A stretch of 64,000 bases of DNA from Cinnamomum chago (GCA_038049695.1 CP142455.1:34199501-34263500), one strand, 5' to 3'. Numbered from the stretch's first letter, positions 23,263 through 35,762 are shown. A program made the numbers and translations. Notes: generated by a model not told the origin, from the sequence alone.

Positions 23263-23420
23263 TAACCCACTCCCACAATCCACCATTGTCTACATCCCCC
23301 CTACCAAGGAACCCACTCCCACAATCCACCCCCCAAATCTCCCAGCACCATGGAACCCAGTCCCACAATCCACCCCCAAAATCTCCCAGCACCATGGAAC
23401 CCACTCCCACAATCCAGCAG
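23263..23420. repeat. ~45-bp tandem repeat, four copies
   Basis: Copies begin with AACCCACTCCCACAATCCA near 23263, 23310, 23354 and 23398; the middle two share CAAAATCTCCCAGCACCATG-type tails. Confidence 0.85.
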
Positions 23421-24059
23421 AAACCCTACAACATATATAGCTGAAAGAAGAAGTAGAGAGAAGAGCAGAGAGGGACAGAACAAAGAGATGGGGAAAGAGA
23501 GAGAAAGCAGAGAGGGAGCGGAGAGATGGGGAGCGAGGGAGAGAGAGAGAACATAGAAGAAGGAGAGAGGAGAGGGGGAATGGTGCATGCACGGTGTGTG
23601 AGGAGTGCAGAAAGAGGGAGGGGTGTACCTGGTGCAGGGGCGGCTCGAGGAGGCAGAAGAAGGTGCTGCGTGTGGGCCGGGGCTGCTGCTGCTTGTGTCT
23701 GGCAGAGGAAGATAATGGAGCAGAGGGTGGCGGGTTTGGTGAGGAGAGAATAGAGAAGGAGGTTGGATGGCTACGATGGAGATGGAGATGGAGATGGGAG
23801 GCTGGCTGATGATGCGCAGGGCTGAAGGTGATCGCCTGGTTTGTGTGAATGGAGACGATGCAGGGGAGGATTAGAGGGATGGGCTGCTGAGGTGCGTGAG
23901 GATTGGATGGATGGGGGGTGCAGAGATGATGTGCACCTGTCGATCGTCTCAGACACTCCTCAAGGGAAAGGGGATCGCTCTGATCGTTGGGGTATTTGGG
24001 CGCCAAGGGAATGAGGTATGGAGGGAACGAAGGGATGGGATATACGATGGAGGGAACCC
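23421..24059. other. GA-rich, locally GC-rich stretch upstream of the OSB fragment
   Basis: Purine-rich on the plus strand (GAGAGA-type, 23450-23580) with (GGAGAT)n at about 23778-23797. Long open frames here are low-complexity and not credible proteins. In minus-strand sense it lies upstream of the captured OSB start, so CT-rich promoter or 5' UTR sequence is possible but unproven. Confidence 0.4.
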
Positions 24060-24330
24060 AAATTATCACTTGCCCAAATTCATGTGTCGCTTTTCTTTCC
24101 TATTTCATGAAAGAAAATAACAATCAAACTTCTTGTGTCACTTTTATTTAGTGGGGGAAAACCATAGATTTGTTTTGTGTGTCACGTTATAGAAAAGTGA
24201 CCCAACAGACCTCCTCCTCGTTTACTCCTACTCTAAAGTGACACATCTGACCATACTGTGTCACTTTATTGTAAAAGCGACACAAAAGCTCATTTCAGAA
24301 GCGAGACTAAGAGTCCTTTTTTTTGTAGTG
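24060..24330. repeat. CACTA-1 right subterminal and terminal repeats
   Basis: Repeated AAAGTGACACA / TGTGTCACTTT words (for example 24133, 24234, 24269) and GCGACACAAAAG, ending TTTTGTAGTG at 24330. Confidence 0.8.
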
Positions 24331-25012
24331 AGATAACAAAAACAAGAAACAAGATAATAACAAGGAAAATAAAAAAAATGCAAACTAAAAGAAAACAAGA
24401 AACTAGATAACAAAGAGATGTAAGGTAAGTAGAAATAGAAGAACTCAAAGAAGAACAAGGTTAGTAACAAGTTAGTAACAAAGTTAATGACAAAAGAAAA
24501 ATAACAAGGTTAATAATAAGAACAAATGAACAATGTTAGATAGATCAAATGAGTAAGTGTGTGAAAATAAGTGAAAGATCAAGATAGAAATAAACTAAAG
24601 CATCCATGAAAACTAACTAATAAGGAGAACAAGATAGAAAATGAGTGGATGGAGATAAAAAGAAATGTGCTAAAAGTGTAAAATCAAAGAAGGAATAATA
24701 ACAAACACATAGAAGGTATGAACAAATAAGCTAATGGATATGATGGTGTGGATAGAGAAATCTAGTGTGGGAATTAAAACAAGTGAATAAGTGTGTGGGA
24801 ATGTGAATACAATTAAACTAAAGCAAGTAAAATAAGCAACAAGCAATACTAATGGATAGATTGAATCATCTAGAATCCACTAACTGACACTAATCCAATG
24901 CTTATGCTCTTTTATTTTCCCAAATAAATACTCAAATCTAATGACAAATAAATGCTTAGATTTGGAAAATATAATTTTAAAGCTCTAAGATAGAAATTAA
25001 CAATCTAATAGC

Positions 25013-25700
25013 CACTACAAGAAACTTGACATTTAGCTGCGAAAATTTTCGCGGCTAAAGGTCTTAAAGTTGCGACTAAAAGTTTTAGTGACAATATTTT
25101 GATCGCCGCTGAGTCGTTGCTATAAGTGCTGTCACTAATTCTTTTAGCCGCGATTTTAAAACATCGCTGCTAAAAGTTGAACTTTTACCCACAACTCCAA
25201 AGTTGTAGCTAAAAGTTTAATAATTAACCGCAAGATTTATCGCTGCTTATTTAAAAAATTGTTGTCACTAAAAGTGTAAAATCGCCGCTAAAAATTTATT
25301 ACAAACATATGAAAGTAGGGTTTTAGGGGCGATCTTAAATTGCGGCTAAAAGTTTAATTTTAGCGGCAACTATAAGTCGCCACTAAAAGTAGTGTGCATA
25401 GTAATTTTAGTGGCAACTTGTTATCGCCGCTAAAAGTTTAATTTTAGCAGCAACTATAAGTCGCCACTAAAAGCAGTATGTATAGTAATTTTAGTGGCAA
25501 CTTGTTACGCGGCTAAATGTTTAAATTTTAGCTGCGATAACAATCGCCACTACAAGTACTAGGTATAACACCTTTAGTGGTAGTTTCAGCGGCGACTTGC
25601 AGTCACAGCTAAACGTTTTACTTTCAGCTATAACAAATCATCACTAAAAGTATTAAGTATAATAGTTCTACCAATGACTTGTTCCTGCGACTAAAAGGTT
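25013..25700. repeat. CACTA-2 left terminal and subterminal repeats
   Basis: After CACTACAAGAAA, units such as TCGCCGCTAAAA, GCGGCTAAA and TCGCCACTAAAAG occur more than ten times in both orientations. A near-exact 100-bp direct repeat (around 25345-25430 and 25430-25510) lies inside. Confidence 0.8.
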
Positions 25701-25943
25701 AAAATTAATTAAAAGGAAGAATAAATTAATTTATTGATCCCTTTTCAAATTTTCATGAACCTGCTTATAGAATATAAAAAAATGAAAACTTCATCACCAT
25801 CGAGTATTAGAAAATAACCTCAAATTTAAAAACATTAAGTTCTAAGGTACTTGAGTAGCAAGAGTAAAATTTACATCAGCATAGAAAAAATATTAAAAAA
25901 AAATAAAAAAATCATCATCATCCGGCTTTTGAGTAGTTATGCA

Positions 25944-26326
25944 TCACATTGGAATTTGGCCTGACTCCTTGAATTGCTGGAGGAGGATGTTTAGCTGGGA
26001 CTGTAATGCAGCTTGTACCTGAGCATGGACCTGTGTCTGTTGCAATTTTGCCTGGGACCGGAGCGCTGCCTGCACCTGAACTTGCAGTTGTGTCGGCTGT
26101 GAGGGTAGTTGAGACTCTAAGGACTCCATTTGCGAAGCCATCTCACTATTCTCCTTTTCCAACAACTCAAAGCGCCTTGTATCCGCCTCAACATGCCTCC
26201 TAAACTCCTCATTCTCTCTCTCTAGCTGCGCATGGATTCGCTGCCCAACTGTAGAGGTCTCGGGCTTTGGTCCAGCCCCACGACCACGTATATATCCTGA
26301 TCGCATGACATTGGACACATGCCAGC
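25944..26326 (-). pseudogene. CACTA (En/Spm, Ptta type) transposase C-terminal exon
   Basis: The minus-strand exon begins after a clean acceptor (TTTTTGCAG before 26326) and runs to a stop at 25944. It encodes [20 protein letters not shown], a block typical of the tail of plant CACTA accessory transposases, then a Glu/Gln-rich coiled coil ([34 protein letters not shown]) and an imperfect repeat around QVQAALRSQ and QVQAALQSQ. The upstream DNA-binding and core parts are not seen, so the element is probably non-autonomous. The frame is open throughout the exon. Its 5' neighbour is a GH9 exon whose donor (26382-26381, minus sense) faces this acceptor, so splicing would join the two. Confidence 0.65.
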
Positions 26327-26382
26327 CTGCAAAAACAAAGTATGAATAGGCTAATTTGCGTGGGGTGTGAGGAATATAAGAC

Positions 26383-27003
<621 letters not shown>

Positions 27004-27211
27004 CTACAGCCAGCAACATTCAGACCCATAACTTCTTCCTATCAGCAATAGAGACTAAAAAATGGCTCACTAAAAAAAGTAAACAATACCCAATTCAATG
27101 CAACCAATTTGTTTTAAGTGTCCTATAACAATAGAAAGAGCTGTTGATGTGGGAATTAGCTCAACAACACTCAAGCAAATGCAATTGGCAATGAAGCAGA
27201 CCCCTTTATGT

Positions 27212-27355
27212 TGCATCTAAAGCCTTTGAGCTCCTAAAATTTCTCGACTCAGCAACTCCTTTCATACAACTGGCCTTTGATTTTCAAGGGACCACCTCCG
27301 CGATCTTCTCCCACCTCATTGGAACATCCTTGGGGAAAGCCTTAAGTGCATTATT
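27212..27355 (-). pseudogene. SANT/Myb-like domain fragment, DnaJ-C2/ZRF-like (captured)
   Basis: The minus strand encodes ALKAFPKDVPMRWEKIAEVV, P, a stop in place of the usual Gly, then KSKASCMKGVAESRNFRSSK. The spacing FPK-x5-RWE-x-IA-x-VPG-K-x5-C matches the second SANT repeat of DnaJ-C2/ZRF-type proteins, which bind ribosomes or chromatin; a related plant SANT protein is possible. About 45 residues remain. It lies between the CRAL-TRIO and GH9 pieces and points the same way. The single internal stop breaks it. Confidence 0.6.
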
Positions 27356-27553
27356 AGATCCGTGTAGGTAGTTTTAATTCCCAAGTGGCGAGAGACATAA
27401 GTATCAAAGAAGAACAACATTAACATGTATGAGACGGTGCATTTGAATAAGAAGAAAGAAGAGAGATTTCATCAATTCTTTCAAGAGGTAAAAAAGGCTC
27501 CAATCTGTCTACTTTGAATGCTTTCAGCTTCTAGTATGACCAAAGGCTCATAC

Positions 27554-27671
27554 CAGTCCCAATGCTCTCTCTCCAAGAGAGACAAGATCTCAAATGCTTT
27601 GCTGCCATCTTCACATTGTCACCTTTAGATTTCAGAAACCTCTCCACACAAGCATCATTGCTAAACTTCTC
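27554..27671 (-). pseudogene. CRAL-TRIO (Sec14-like) N-terminal exon fragment (captured)
   Basis: A minus-strand exon with a good acceptor (TGATTCACAG before 27671) and donor (GTATGAG after 27554). Its open frame encodes [20 protein letters not shown] and [19 protein letters not shown]. This is the CRAL-TRIO N-terminal helix region (xACVERFLRAKG-x-AAKxLRxCLxWRxSIG), part of Sec14-type lipid-transfer proteins. Only about 39 residues of a ~250-residue protein are present, with no lipid-binding domain visible. The frame is open across the exon. Confidence 0.7.
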
Positions 27672-28352
27672 CTGTGAATCATCAAATCAACATTCATTCA
27701 TCTACTTACTTTCTAATGAGATTCAGATCAATAAAAAGGACTACATCAGTAGATCTGGTTGTTGGAGAATACTATCAACAGGCAGGGAACAGGTCTTACC
27801 TCTTTTACTGTGAGAGGAGCTTGTTTTTAAAGGATCTGAAGAACTTCTTCCACTCTCTTTTTATCATCTGTCCACTGCTTTCTCCCCATTTCGTGTAAAA
27901 GAAGCAACACAAACAACAAAATGGACTTTCATCTTTTCTAGAGCATTGATAGAGGGAGGAAGAGTTAGGGAGGATAGAGAGGTTAGTGCATCTCGAGCAC
28001 ATTACCAACAACAACAAACCAAATAAGAAGATTAGTGAATCTCATTGCAATAAAAGCTCTAAAACATTGAAATGCATCAATGCATAGCATATAGGTAGAG
28101 GTTTGCATGCATAGCAAAAGAAGATTACATGGAAAACAAAGGGGCACAGGGAAGACGAAGAAAGAACGAACGAAGAAAATCGGAGAGAGAAAAAGAGAGA
28201 GCATATATATGTAGGGTTGCCTCCTTACTGGCTTGTGACTGCAGCTGTGAATCAATTGTCTTTTCCCTTTCTTCTTCTGTAAAATCAATGGTTGAACATA
28301 GCCTGGATATCTCAATTATGTCACTGTTTCAAGACTACTTATAAAGAATTAC

Positions 28353-28468
28353 CTCATCAAAGAAACTGATAAGACAACTGTTTGGTTTTCTACTTTCGGG
28401 AATTAGACGCCATTGAACCAAGTGATCAATGACTGCTAGCAGAACTGATGGTATTGGTTCAATATTAG
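28353..28468 (-). pseudogene. ALKBH10-like (2-oxoglutarate/Fe dioxygenase) exon fragment (captured)
   Basis: A minus-strand exon bounded by acceptor TTCACAG (before 28468) and donor GTAATTC (after 28353), open throughout. It encodes NIEPIPSVLLAVIDHLVQWR and LIPESRKPNSCLISFFDE. This matches the stretch before the iron-binding region in plant ALKBH10-type RNA demethylases (IEPIP...HLxQW...RPNxCxIxFFDEGE). The metal-binding HxD exon is not visible next to it. It is the most upstream minus-strand exon I recognise in CACTA-2. Confidence 0.65.
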
Positions 28469-30946
28469 CTGTGAAACGAAGATAACAGGACCATAATTAG
28501 AATAATTTTCAATCAATGTTCACTGATAATATCATCAAAAATGAATAAAGATTGGTAGACTAAATCCAATTTTAACTGTCTTTTTTCAGTTAAAATAATA
28601 ATATCAGAATCCCATAGTGCCTGCCAGCCAGGTTCCCAAAGAGTAGGCATGCTTTTTTCATAATAAACAGAACACATCGTAGATGTGTGAAGCTGCCATT
28701 TACAGTCATGGATTTCACTTGAGTTCCTATGCCAGTAAATACGTATGGTAGAGAGATGTCCATGCTATAGAGTATGAACATTGCATTTAAGGTGAGAATA
28801 TTTAATGATCAACTCAATGCATAAATGCAGTAACTGGTTGATCACTGGATTGTAATTATCATGGAAGCTCTTGGAAGAATTTAAATGGAATCCTGGGGGC
28901 ATTATTTAATATAGATGAAGGAAGAACCTACCACAGGTCATCAACCCAACCAAACAGCCACTTTCTTCATGTTGTTAAACAGGGTTTCTTTTTCTGTTCG
29001 ACAATACAGAGTATTTATCTATATATCAACTAAATCAACATGCATCAATTTCATCTTACTAATGTTCAATGTCTATGCCAAGCCTTCAGACCATCTGCTT
29101 CCACATGCGGAAGAATTTACAAAAATCACCAAGATTTATATGTAAAAGTCGTTATACTAGGAAATTAAATGCATGTATAATTACAAAACTCACTCCCTTT
29201 ACAATTTAGTAGCATGTGTCCCATATGAGAAATGAAAAAACATGTCCCAGTGAAAAAAAAAACCATAAACTTACAATGGCTGACATGCAATAAAGAACTC
29301 GCCAATTTTACACATTTAACAAGGAAAAAGTGTAAATGTTAACCATCTGTTTTCAAGGCCCCTAAATAAATGGTTACAATCATCCAACTGGAGTGAAAAT
29401 CTCAACTCATTCAACCTAGGGGAGTGGAATAAACAAGCCGAGCTTGAGCTCAACTACTTGATCCGCAGCTTGACCTTGGGTCCTGCTTAAGGAATCAATC
29501 TCGAGCTCAGCTTGTCCTCACTTTAATCCCCCACAACTTCTAGGAACCTATCAGATTTTCCGTGTGGTTTTGATATTAGAAGGTAGGAATGGATGCTCTA
29601 AACCATTTGCTTAGGAGAAGCTACAACTACATATAGGTAGGAAAGAGAGTTCCTCATGAATTCCTGTCTAAAGCCGTTTTCTGGATTCTGATTGAACCAG
29701 GAGCTGTTGTTGTGCAATTTCCTTCTCCCCACGGAAGGGGAATGAATTCGGGGAATCTACCTAAAGATTCTGCATTGGCTTTTCAGTGCACCCTTTTCAG
29801 CTCTCTCCCTATTTTGGGTGGAGTCTCCATTACTTCCTAGTTTTGCACAGAGGGGGGCAGAATTTTTTTTAACTTAATCTAAAAGAAGAATACATGACTT
29901 TTAATTGAGGAAGAAACACAGCCTTTTCATTTCACTATTTCAATAAACAAAAGTAGCACAAATTTTTTTTTTTTAGAGAAGTTGCATTTTAAATGAATAG
30001 TGACACTGTTGAAAATGACAACTTGCCCTACTAAGAGGCTATTTTCAGGTTGCCTCTGCAACTCTCCCTAAACCACCTGTAATTCATAATTCAGGTTGAA
30101 AGATTTTTTCTTTTTTATTATCAAAGTTGTGACTTGACCTGTGCCAACATGACCCAACCTATTTCAATCAAACTAACCTGCCGACCCAACAGAACAGTGG
30201 GCTATATGAAAAATCAGAATGTGTCTATGAGAGATAATTTTTATCAGGGATTAGGCTGAGGCCGAGGGACTAATAGACTAAGTTTAGGGCTTTTGCAAGT
30301 TTTGTTTCTGTTTTGTTTGGGGGTTTTTTTTTTTTTGTGTTTCCTTTGTTCTATAATGAAAATTCTATTTTGTTAAAAAGAAAGTGAAGCCCTGAGCCAA
30401 CCAGGTGAGAAATCATCCTTCCTCCTATAACACTGACCATCCACTTAAGACTTCCTAAATCAATATGCTGTACTAATCTCACAAAGAGTAGCCAACTGCT
30501 CTCCACTTTCCTCAGTGAGCCATAACAAAATGCCAGAGGTAAATCATTTTGGGGGAGTGGATTAGATTAAAGAAGCAAGCAATGAGTGGCACTATGGCAT
30601 TGTAATGAAGAAGCAAATACAAATATAACAAATTCTCATTTTATGCCATCAAATAAAGGAAACAGCAAGCACCGTGCCCCTTTATTTGGGTATGACCCTC
30701 CGTGGAGGGCTGGTTGATAATTTTGGGACATGTCTAGTTCAAATCAAGACTATATTCGTCTGTCCAAGTGGAGCCCAAGTGGAGAGAGAGAGAGGTGATG
30801 GACCTAACCACATGGCCAAGTAAAGTTACATCTAGTAAAAAAAATAAGTTACATGAAATCTGTAAAAGTACACACCTGTGTGTGGAGGTATTGAGTCATT
30901 CAGAGACCAAATCATCTTATGCTATGTTGGGCATAGAGATATCATA
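28469..30946. other. CACTA-2 interior, no gene recognised
   Basis: Mostly AT-rich. 29440-29520 is rich in GAGCTCAA/TTGAGCTC-like words, as at 21620-21890. No splice-bounded coding piece seen. Confidence 0.45.
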
Positions 30947-31013
30947 TGTGTGGAGCAAAACAGAGCACCTCCCAAACCTGTGTGTGGAGCAAAACAGAGC
31001 ACCTCTCAAACCT
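30947..31013. repeat. 34-bp tandem duplication
   Basis: TGTGTGGAGCAAAACAGAGC plus ACCTCCCAAACC occurs twice head to tail (30947 and 30981) with one difference. Confidence 0.85.
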
Positions 31014-31123
31014 ACATATATATTTTTATGTGCCCAGAATTTAGAAATAAAAGATTTGACACTCTATAACTCCCATACTCTCAAAAAGTAAATTGAAAAA
31101 ATGGGTATATATTGGTACCAATG

Positions 31124-31222
31124 GACTCTGCCACATGAAAACTTGAATGACTCTGCCACATGAAAACTTGAATGACTCTGCCACATGAAAACTTGAATGA
31201 CTCTGCCACATGAAACTTGAAT
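31124..31222. repeat. 25-bp tandem repeat, four copies
   Basis: GACTCTGCCACATGAAAACT plus TGAAT is repeated from 31124, 31149, 31174 and 31199. The copies are identical apart from a one-base loss in the last, so the array is recent. It lies just left of the solo LTR at 31249. Confidence 0.9.
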
Positions 31223-31248
31223 TGAGACCATATAAATACGGACCTTAG

Positions 31249-33262
31249 TGTTGGGATTGGTGTATGCCCTAAAGCCCACTGACTGCACTCACATCTCTGT
31301 AACTGGATATTTATTGGTTATTTAATGGAATGACATCTTTCTCTTTATACTTGTGTATATGTATGGTTGTATAAGGCCCATTGTTTTCTAGTAAATGACT
31401 CAGGTGTGTAGTGGCTACACACAGTAAGGTCTGAGTCATGGACACTTGAAACAATAAACATGTTCATAACTGAGAGATGGAGTTGGGCACTTCATCTTGG
31501 TATAAGTTATAATGAGATACTCTCCTGTATTCAGGGTGACTTACCTTAGTCAAGGAGGACTTTCCGGATTTATCTCATTAGTGCATGTGTCATGCATTGA
31601 ACAGGACCACTTGTAGATGTGATCTCTGAAATAGTACTATCACAGAGAGAGATCAAATCACCTCTTGCTACTAAGTGACCAGTGCTCTTAATCTTGAGCA
31701 TTTGTGGATGAACTGACGAAGTCAAGTTCTTGTGCTTTAATTCACTATGGGTGAGATCCTGTTCATGGGTCAACAGCTCTGTGTTTTGGGTACTCGGTCT
31801 TGATTAGTTGGGACGTGCAAATGCAATATGGAATCTATGCCATCGTGTGATGGAATGATCGTCCTCTTAGAATTATCCGATTAATCATCAGAATCTAAGA
31901 TCTTAGTATATGGATGTTCCATATGTATATTGAACTTGTGGGTCGCTCCCTGGATCAAGAGAATGATATCCGGATGATGATTAAGTCAAGGGTATGAAGT
32001 TCTAAGGTTGAGATGTAATCAAGAAGGTAGATAGTACATCGGTTAACCTACTTGATTATGGATGTTACATAGAGGGGCATTGTGGTCATTGTACTTGGTA
32101 GGTCAAAGACAATCGTCTATTTATGATGAGCTTTATTTGCAATTTAATATTTGTCCCTGGAGTGCAACCATAACTCTCTAGTGGAATGAGTTAGGGTTAA
32201 AATGATCTTAATGTTGCTATGGGGTTAGCATGGACATTTTGGTCATTTTGGGAGCCAAGGGCAAATATGTCTTTTGGTCCCTCTTCTAGCCACTTTCCTA
32301 TATTGGCATGGTTTCCTAATTTAATTAGATGATATGTGGTTGAATTATTTTGTGGAAGAATAATTTTGAGTTTAAATTCTAATAGGCTCTTGATTGTATA
32401 CATGAATTTAACTCTAGCTAAATTATTGACTAGTGGGCCATGGTGTGTTTAGCTATCTTGTGGGCCAGCCATAAGTGGAACCCCTTGTGTGAGGTTTCCA
32501 AGTTTGATTAAGTATCTTTACTTGGAAGGAAAGACTCCTCTTTGGGTAAGAATTCCATTGATTAAAGGTTACTAATTTTAGTGTCTTTAATTAGTAAGTG
32601 TTGCACAACTAAAGGGGAAGGTTGCTATTCTTTTTAGGGATTGACATTCCTATTGGAAAGAGTATTCCTTAAAGGAATCAAATCTTTATATATATATATG
32701 GGAGTCTCCTTTGGGCGTGCAACACACAAGAGAAGAGATCAAGTGGCTGGAATTAAACCCTAGGGGCGTGAATCACCATAGTGATCCATTGACCGCCCAA
32801 AGCAAGAGAGAAGAACACACACGCCCACCCCATTGCTGCCCTCTTCTTCTTCATAGGAGAGGAGATCAGGTCTTGGGTTGTTTCCACAAAGAGAAGTTCA
32901 GAAAACCCTTCTTAGGATTCCATAGTTTGATCCCACCATCAACACCAATCAGATTGGGAAGTGGAATAGAAGAGAAGACCAAAGGAGAAGCATACTGCAG
33001 AAAATTCCTGCAACTAGCATAGCTTACTGCTGGCTGATATCAGACCTTTGGAGCATTCTTTTCAAAGACTTGAGACCTTCAAATCAGCAAGGTATTAGTC
33101 CTCTAACATCTCCTTACTTTATACACATGTTGATCATGGTTTCATGGAGTTTTTATGCATGATTCATGGCTGGAAAATTAGATTAGTTTCAAGTTTTAAA
33201 ACAAGATCAGCCATGGACGTCTACTTGTATCTGATTTCAGATCTTTAATGCATATTCTTTCA
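31249..33262. mobile_element. Solo LTR (2.0 kb), probably Ty1/copia
   Basis: Starts TGTTGGGATTGGTGTATGCC, a known type of plant copia LTR start, and ends CATATTCTTTCA (TG...CA). CTTAG flanks both sides (31244-31248 and 33263-33267). No coding domain lies inside. An AT microsatellite and TATATATATATG occur at about 32686-32700, where an LTR promoter could lie. Young or middle-aged; it post-dates CACTA-2. Confidence 0.65.
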
Positions 33263-33267
33263 CTTAG

Positions 33268-34969
33268 CACAGTCCAGTGAAGGCTAAATGAAGACCAGTA
33301 CAGTAGTGTTTAAACCCAGTCAATTTGAATGGCACCAAGTCAAACTGTCTCTGCAAAAATCCTCAACACATTCAACTTAGTTACTTGACTCTGTGTCCTT
33401 CCATCGGTTGAGTTTTATAAACTATGGATGTGCCTTCCATAGGAATTTTCACAATTAATTTTATTGAAAAGTCTGCTGACTAGAACCACGCCCTCCAATC
33501 AGAATTGAACATTTTTCTCAAGATATTTTGGGAAGGTAAAAATAGTACTACAAACATCATAAAAAAGCAAACAATCAGTAAATGAAGTTCATAACCAACA
33601 CTTCCACCATGTGGAGCTGCACATCGATCACAGAGAACAGCAGCCTGAGAACTGGAACAAAGCAAAAATCCCAAAACACAGCAGCCAACCACATTATAGT
33701 AAGACTCTAACTAGTAAGACAACATTGCTTTTCTCCTGCATTTAAGAATTAGAATTATAAGTTGAGTCTAAGAAGTGAAGAAAATTTAAAGGTCTAGCCT
33801 AATAGCATCTGACAACTTTTTCAAGGGTATAAACTAGTCATTTAATACATACAAAAAGAAAAGGAAACAACTACAACAACAACTAGGTGTTCATAAATAA
33901 CATTGAACAATTGTGATTGTAATGCCCCATAAAATGATCTCATTTTGAAAACATAAGATCATTGTTTGTAAACCCAAAACTAGATTCTGAATGAGAGTTT
34001 CATTCAAAGAGTTATAAATGAAGATTTCCGGTATAAAAATATAACTTGGTAACAAATTTTTGCACTGGTCTTGCAGAGTTGGACAGAGTCAAGGTCAAGT
34101 CAATCAACTCTCAACCAAGTTGTAATCAACCTGCCTCATGTGGGGTTTCTTTTGCAGATGGCAACAAATCAGGCCTGTATTGGGTCAAGTTGACCTATTC
34201 AAGTAATGACTATAGTGAATACTGTTAAGTGCTAATTGAGTAGATGACAAGCACTTAACTGGAAGTAGCTATTGAAATAATGAAAAGTAAGGTTTCAATC
34301 TCTGCCATTTTTTTTAACACAGAAATTAAGAATGCTAAACATTTATTTCTCAAATGATCCATCACTATTCAAATCTGGAGTAAAAACCAGGCAACCATTA
34401 CCAGCCCAAGCATAAAAAGTTCCTTCAGCCATTGGTTATGGACCCTAAAGACAAAATCAACGTAGATGCCTTTTTGCTACAATAACTCTTTTTTTTTTGC
34501 TGAATGGTAAACTTGTAATAGAGAGAGGAGAAAAAATACAAACAAGAGGCAGCAAACAGAACAAAAGGCCACCTCTAAGAATGGAAAGGCTAAACCCATC
34601 TGGAAACAAAATAGCTCGAACCAGAAAAGGAAGAACAGGAAATCAAAAAATGAAAGAAGAAGAAAAAAGCTCTCGAGTGCATTTAGGGGTAGCAACTATA
34701 GGGATAGAAAGTTACTTGAATCATAAATGGGATAGAAATGTTGTAACTGAAGAAACAACAATGTTTCCCCAGCTTACTTTTTAGGTTAAGTTTCTGGATG
34801 CCAGTTATCATTCTCTTCATTTGAATCTTGATGCCTAGACCAAAATTCTGTAAATTATTTACTATTCTCTGTGTGATTTTTCTCTTGTTCATGAAATGAA
34901 TTATTGACCTTAAACAATACCGAGGTTTGTTTTATGCTTACTTATTTCATAATGATGAGGTTCCTGCAG
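33268..34969. other. CACTA-2 interior, no gene recognised
   Basis: Non-coding as far as I can see. 34900-34969 reads as the intron before the first sucrose-phosphatase exon (TTCCTGCAG acceptor). Confidence 0.45.
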
Positions 34970-35762
34970 TCAGAGACAGAGCAGCGGCCTCACAAGGTTA
35001 GCTTTTGTGTAAAGAAGGAGCATGCTCAAGAGGTGATTAAAGATCTTTCAGGGCGTCTGGAGAAACGAGGGGTATGATTATTACTTGGACCAGAAGATCA
35101 CTTATTGAAATTGTGCAGCATCTGTGCTTAACATTACATCCTTTGCAATATATTCGCCTATATGGAATAACTATTATTAGGTATGGTTTCTTATTATCCT
35201 CTGCCTGATTTTTGGTCAGTTAGATGTGAAAATAATTTACAGTGGAGGAACGGCTTTGGACGTATTACCTCAAGGTGCTGGCAAAGGACAGGCTCTTGCA
35301 TACTTGCTCAAAAAATTCAAATCTGATGGAAAACTACCAATAAATACTCTTGTTTGTGGAGATTCTGGCAATGATGCCGAACTGTTTACTATTCCTGAAG
35401 TCCATGGTGTCATGGTTAGTGGCTCGTTTGTTGCTTGTGATATCTCTCTCTTTCTCTCTCTAAAAATCTAAACATGATATTTATGTTGCCATTGTAATAA
35501 GCCACATGTACCTGTCACTTTTATGCCTTCCATCTCTAAATTTGCAGGTCAGCAATGCCCAAGAAGAACTATTGCAGTGGCATGCAGAGAATGCCACAGA
35601 CAATCCTAAAATAATTCATGCATCTGAAAGGTGTGCAGCTGGTATTATACAAGCTATTGGTCATTTTAGACTAGGAACAAATACATCTCCCAGAGATGTT
35701 ATAGACTTTTCAAAATCCAAGCCCGATGGTGTCACTCCTGGTTATGAAGTGGTGAAGTTTTA
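34970..35762 (+). pseudogene. Sucrose-phosphatase (SPP) partial gene, three exons (captured)
   Basis: The plus-strand exons are 34970-35071 (SETEQRPHKVSFCVKKEHAQ...GRLEKRG), 35220-35414 ([60 protein letters not shown]) and 35548-35762 (VSNAQEELLQWHAENATDNP; ERCAAGIIQAIGHFRLGTNT; GYEVVKFY). All have GT..AG borders and one continuous frame. SPP hydrolyses sucrose-6-phosphate to sucrose, the last step of sucrose synthesis. The HAD motif [10 protein letters not shown] (metal-binding Asp residues) is present. About 170 of ~420 residues remain: the N-terminal catalytic Asp (DxDxT) and the C-terminal domain are missing, and after KFY the sequence turns into unrelated repeat. It is plus-strand, opposite to the other CACTA-2 cargo. 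Confidence 0.9.

Larger units (their letters stand above)
15466..24330. mobile_element. CACTA-1: 8.9-kb CACTA element carrying several host gene fragments
   Basis: The left end CACTACAAAAAAAA faces an inverted copy ending TTTTTTTTGTAGTG at 24330, with the 3-bp duplication AGA on both sides (15463-15465 and 24331-24333). Subterminal regions carry many copies of AAAGTGACACA in both orientations (15480-15800; 24075-24300), as CACTA transposases need. I recognise no transposase. On the minus strand, going right to left, lie an OSB first exon (22731-23100), subtilase pieces (19543-21514), an LRR receptor kinase exon (18896-19177) and unrecognised exon-like pieces (17180-17949). All share one orientation and several keep introns, so they were captured as genomic DNA. 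It is a non-autonomous, gene-capturing element. Confidence 0.85.

Noticed and set aside
23290-24069. 259-residue minus-strand open frame
   Set aside because: Ser/Pro/Leu-rich low complexity from CT-rich DNA and the 45-bp repeat; no domain and no support.
28129-28344. Basic plus-strand open frame (RRRKNERRKSER)
   Set aside because: Purine-rich simple sequence upstream of captured exons; no match to a known protein.
31124-31222. Regular 25-bp repeats considered as a CRISPR-like array
   Set aside because: Direct head-to-tail copies without unique spacers, in a plant nuclear setting: a minisatellite.
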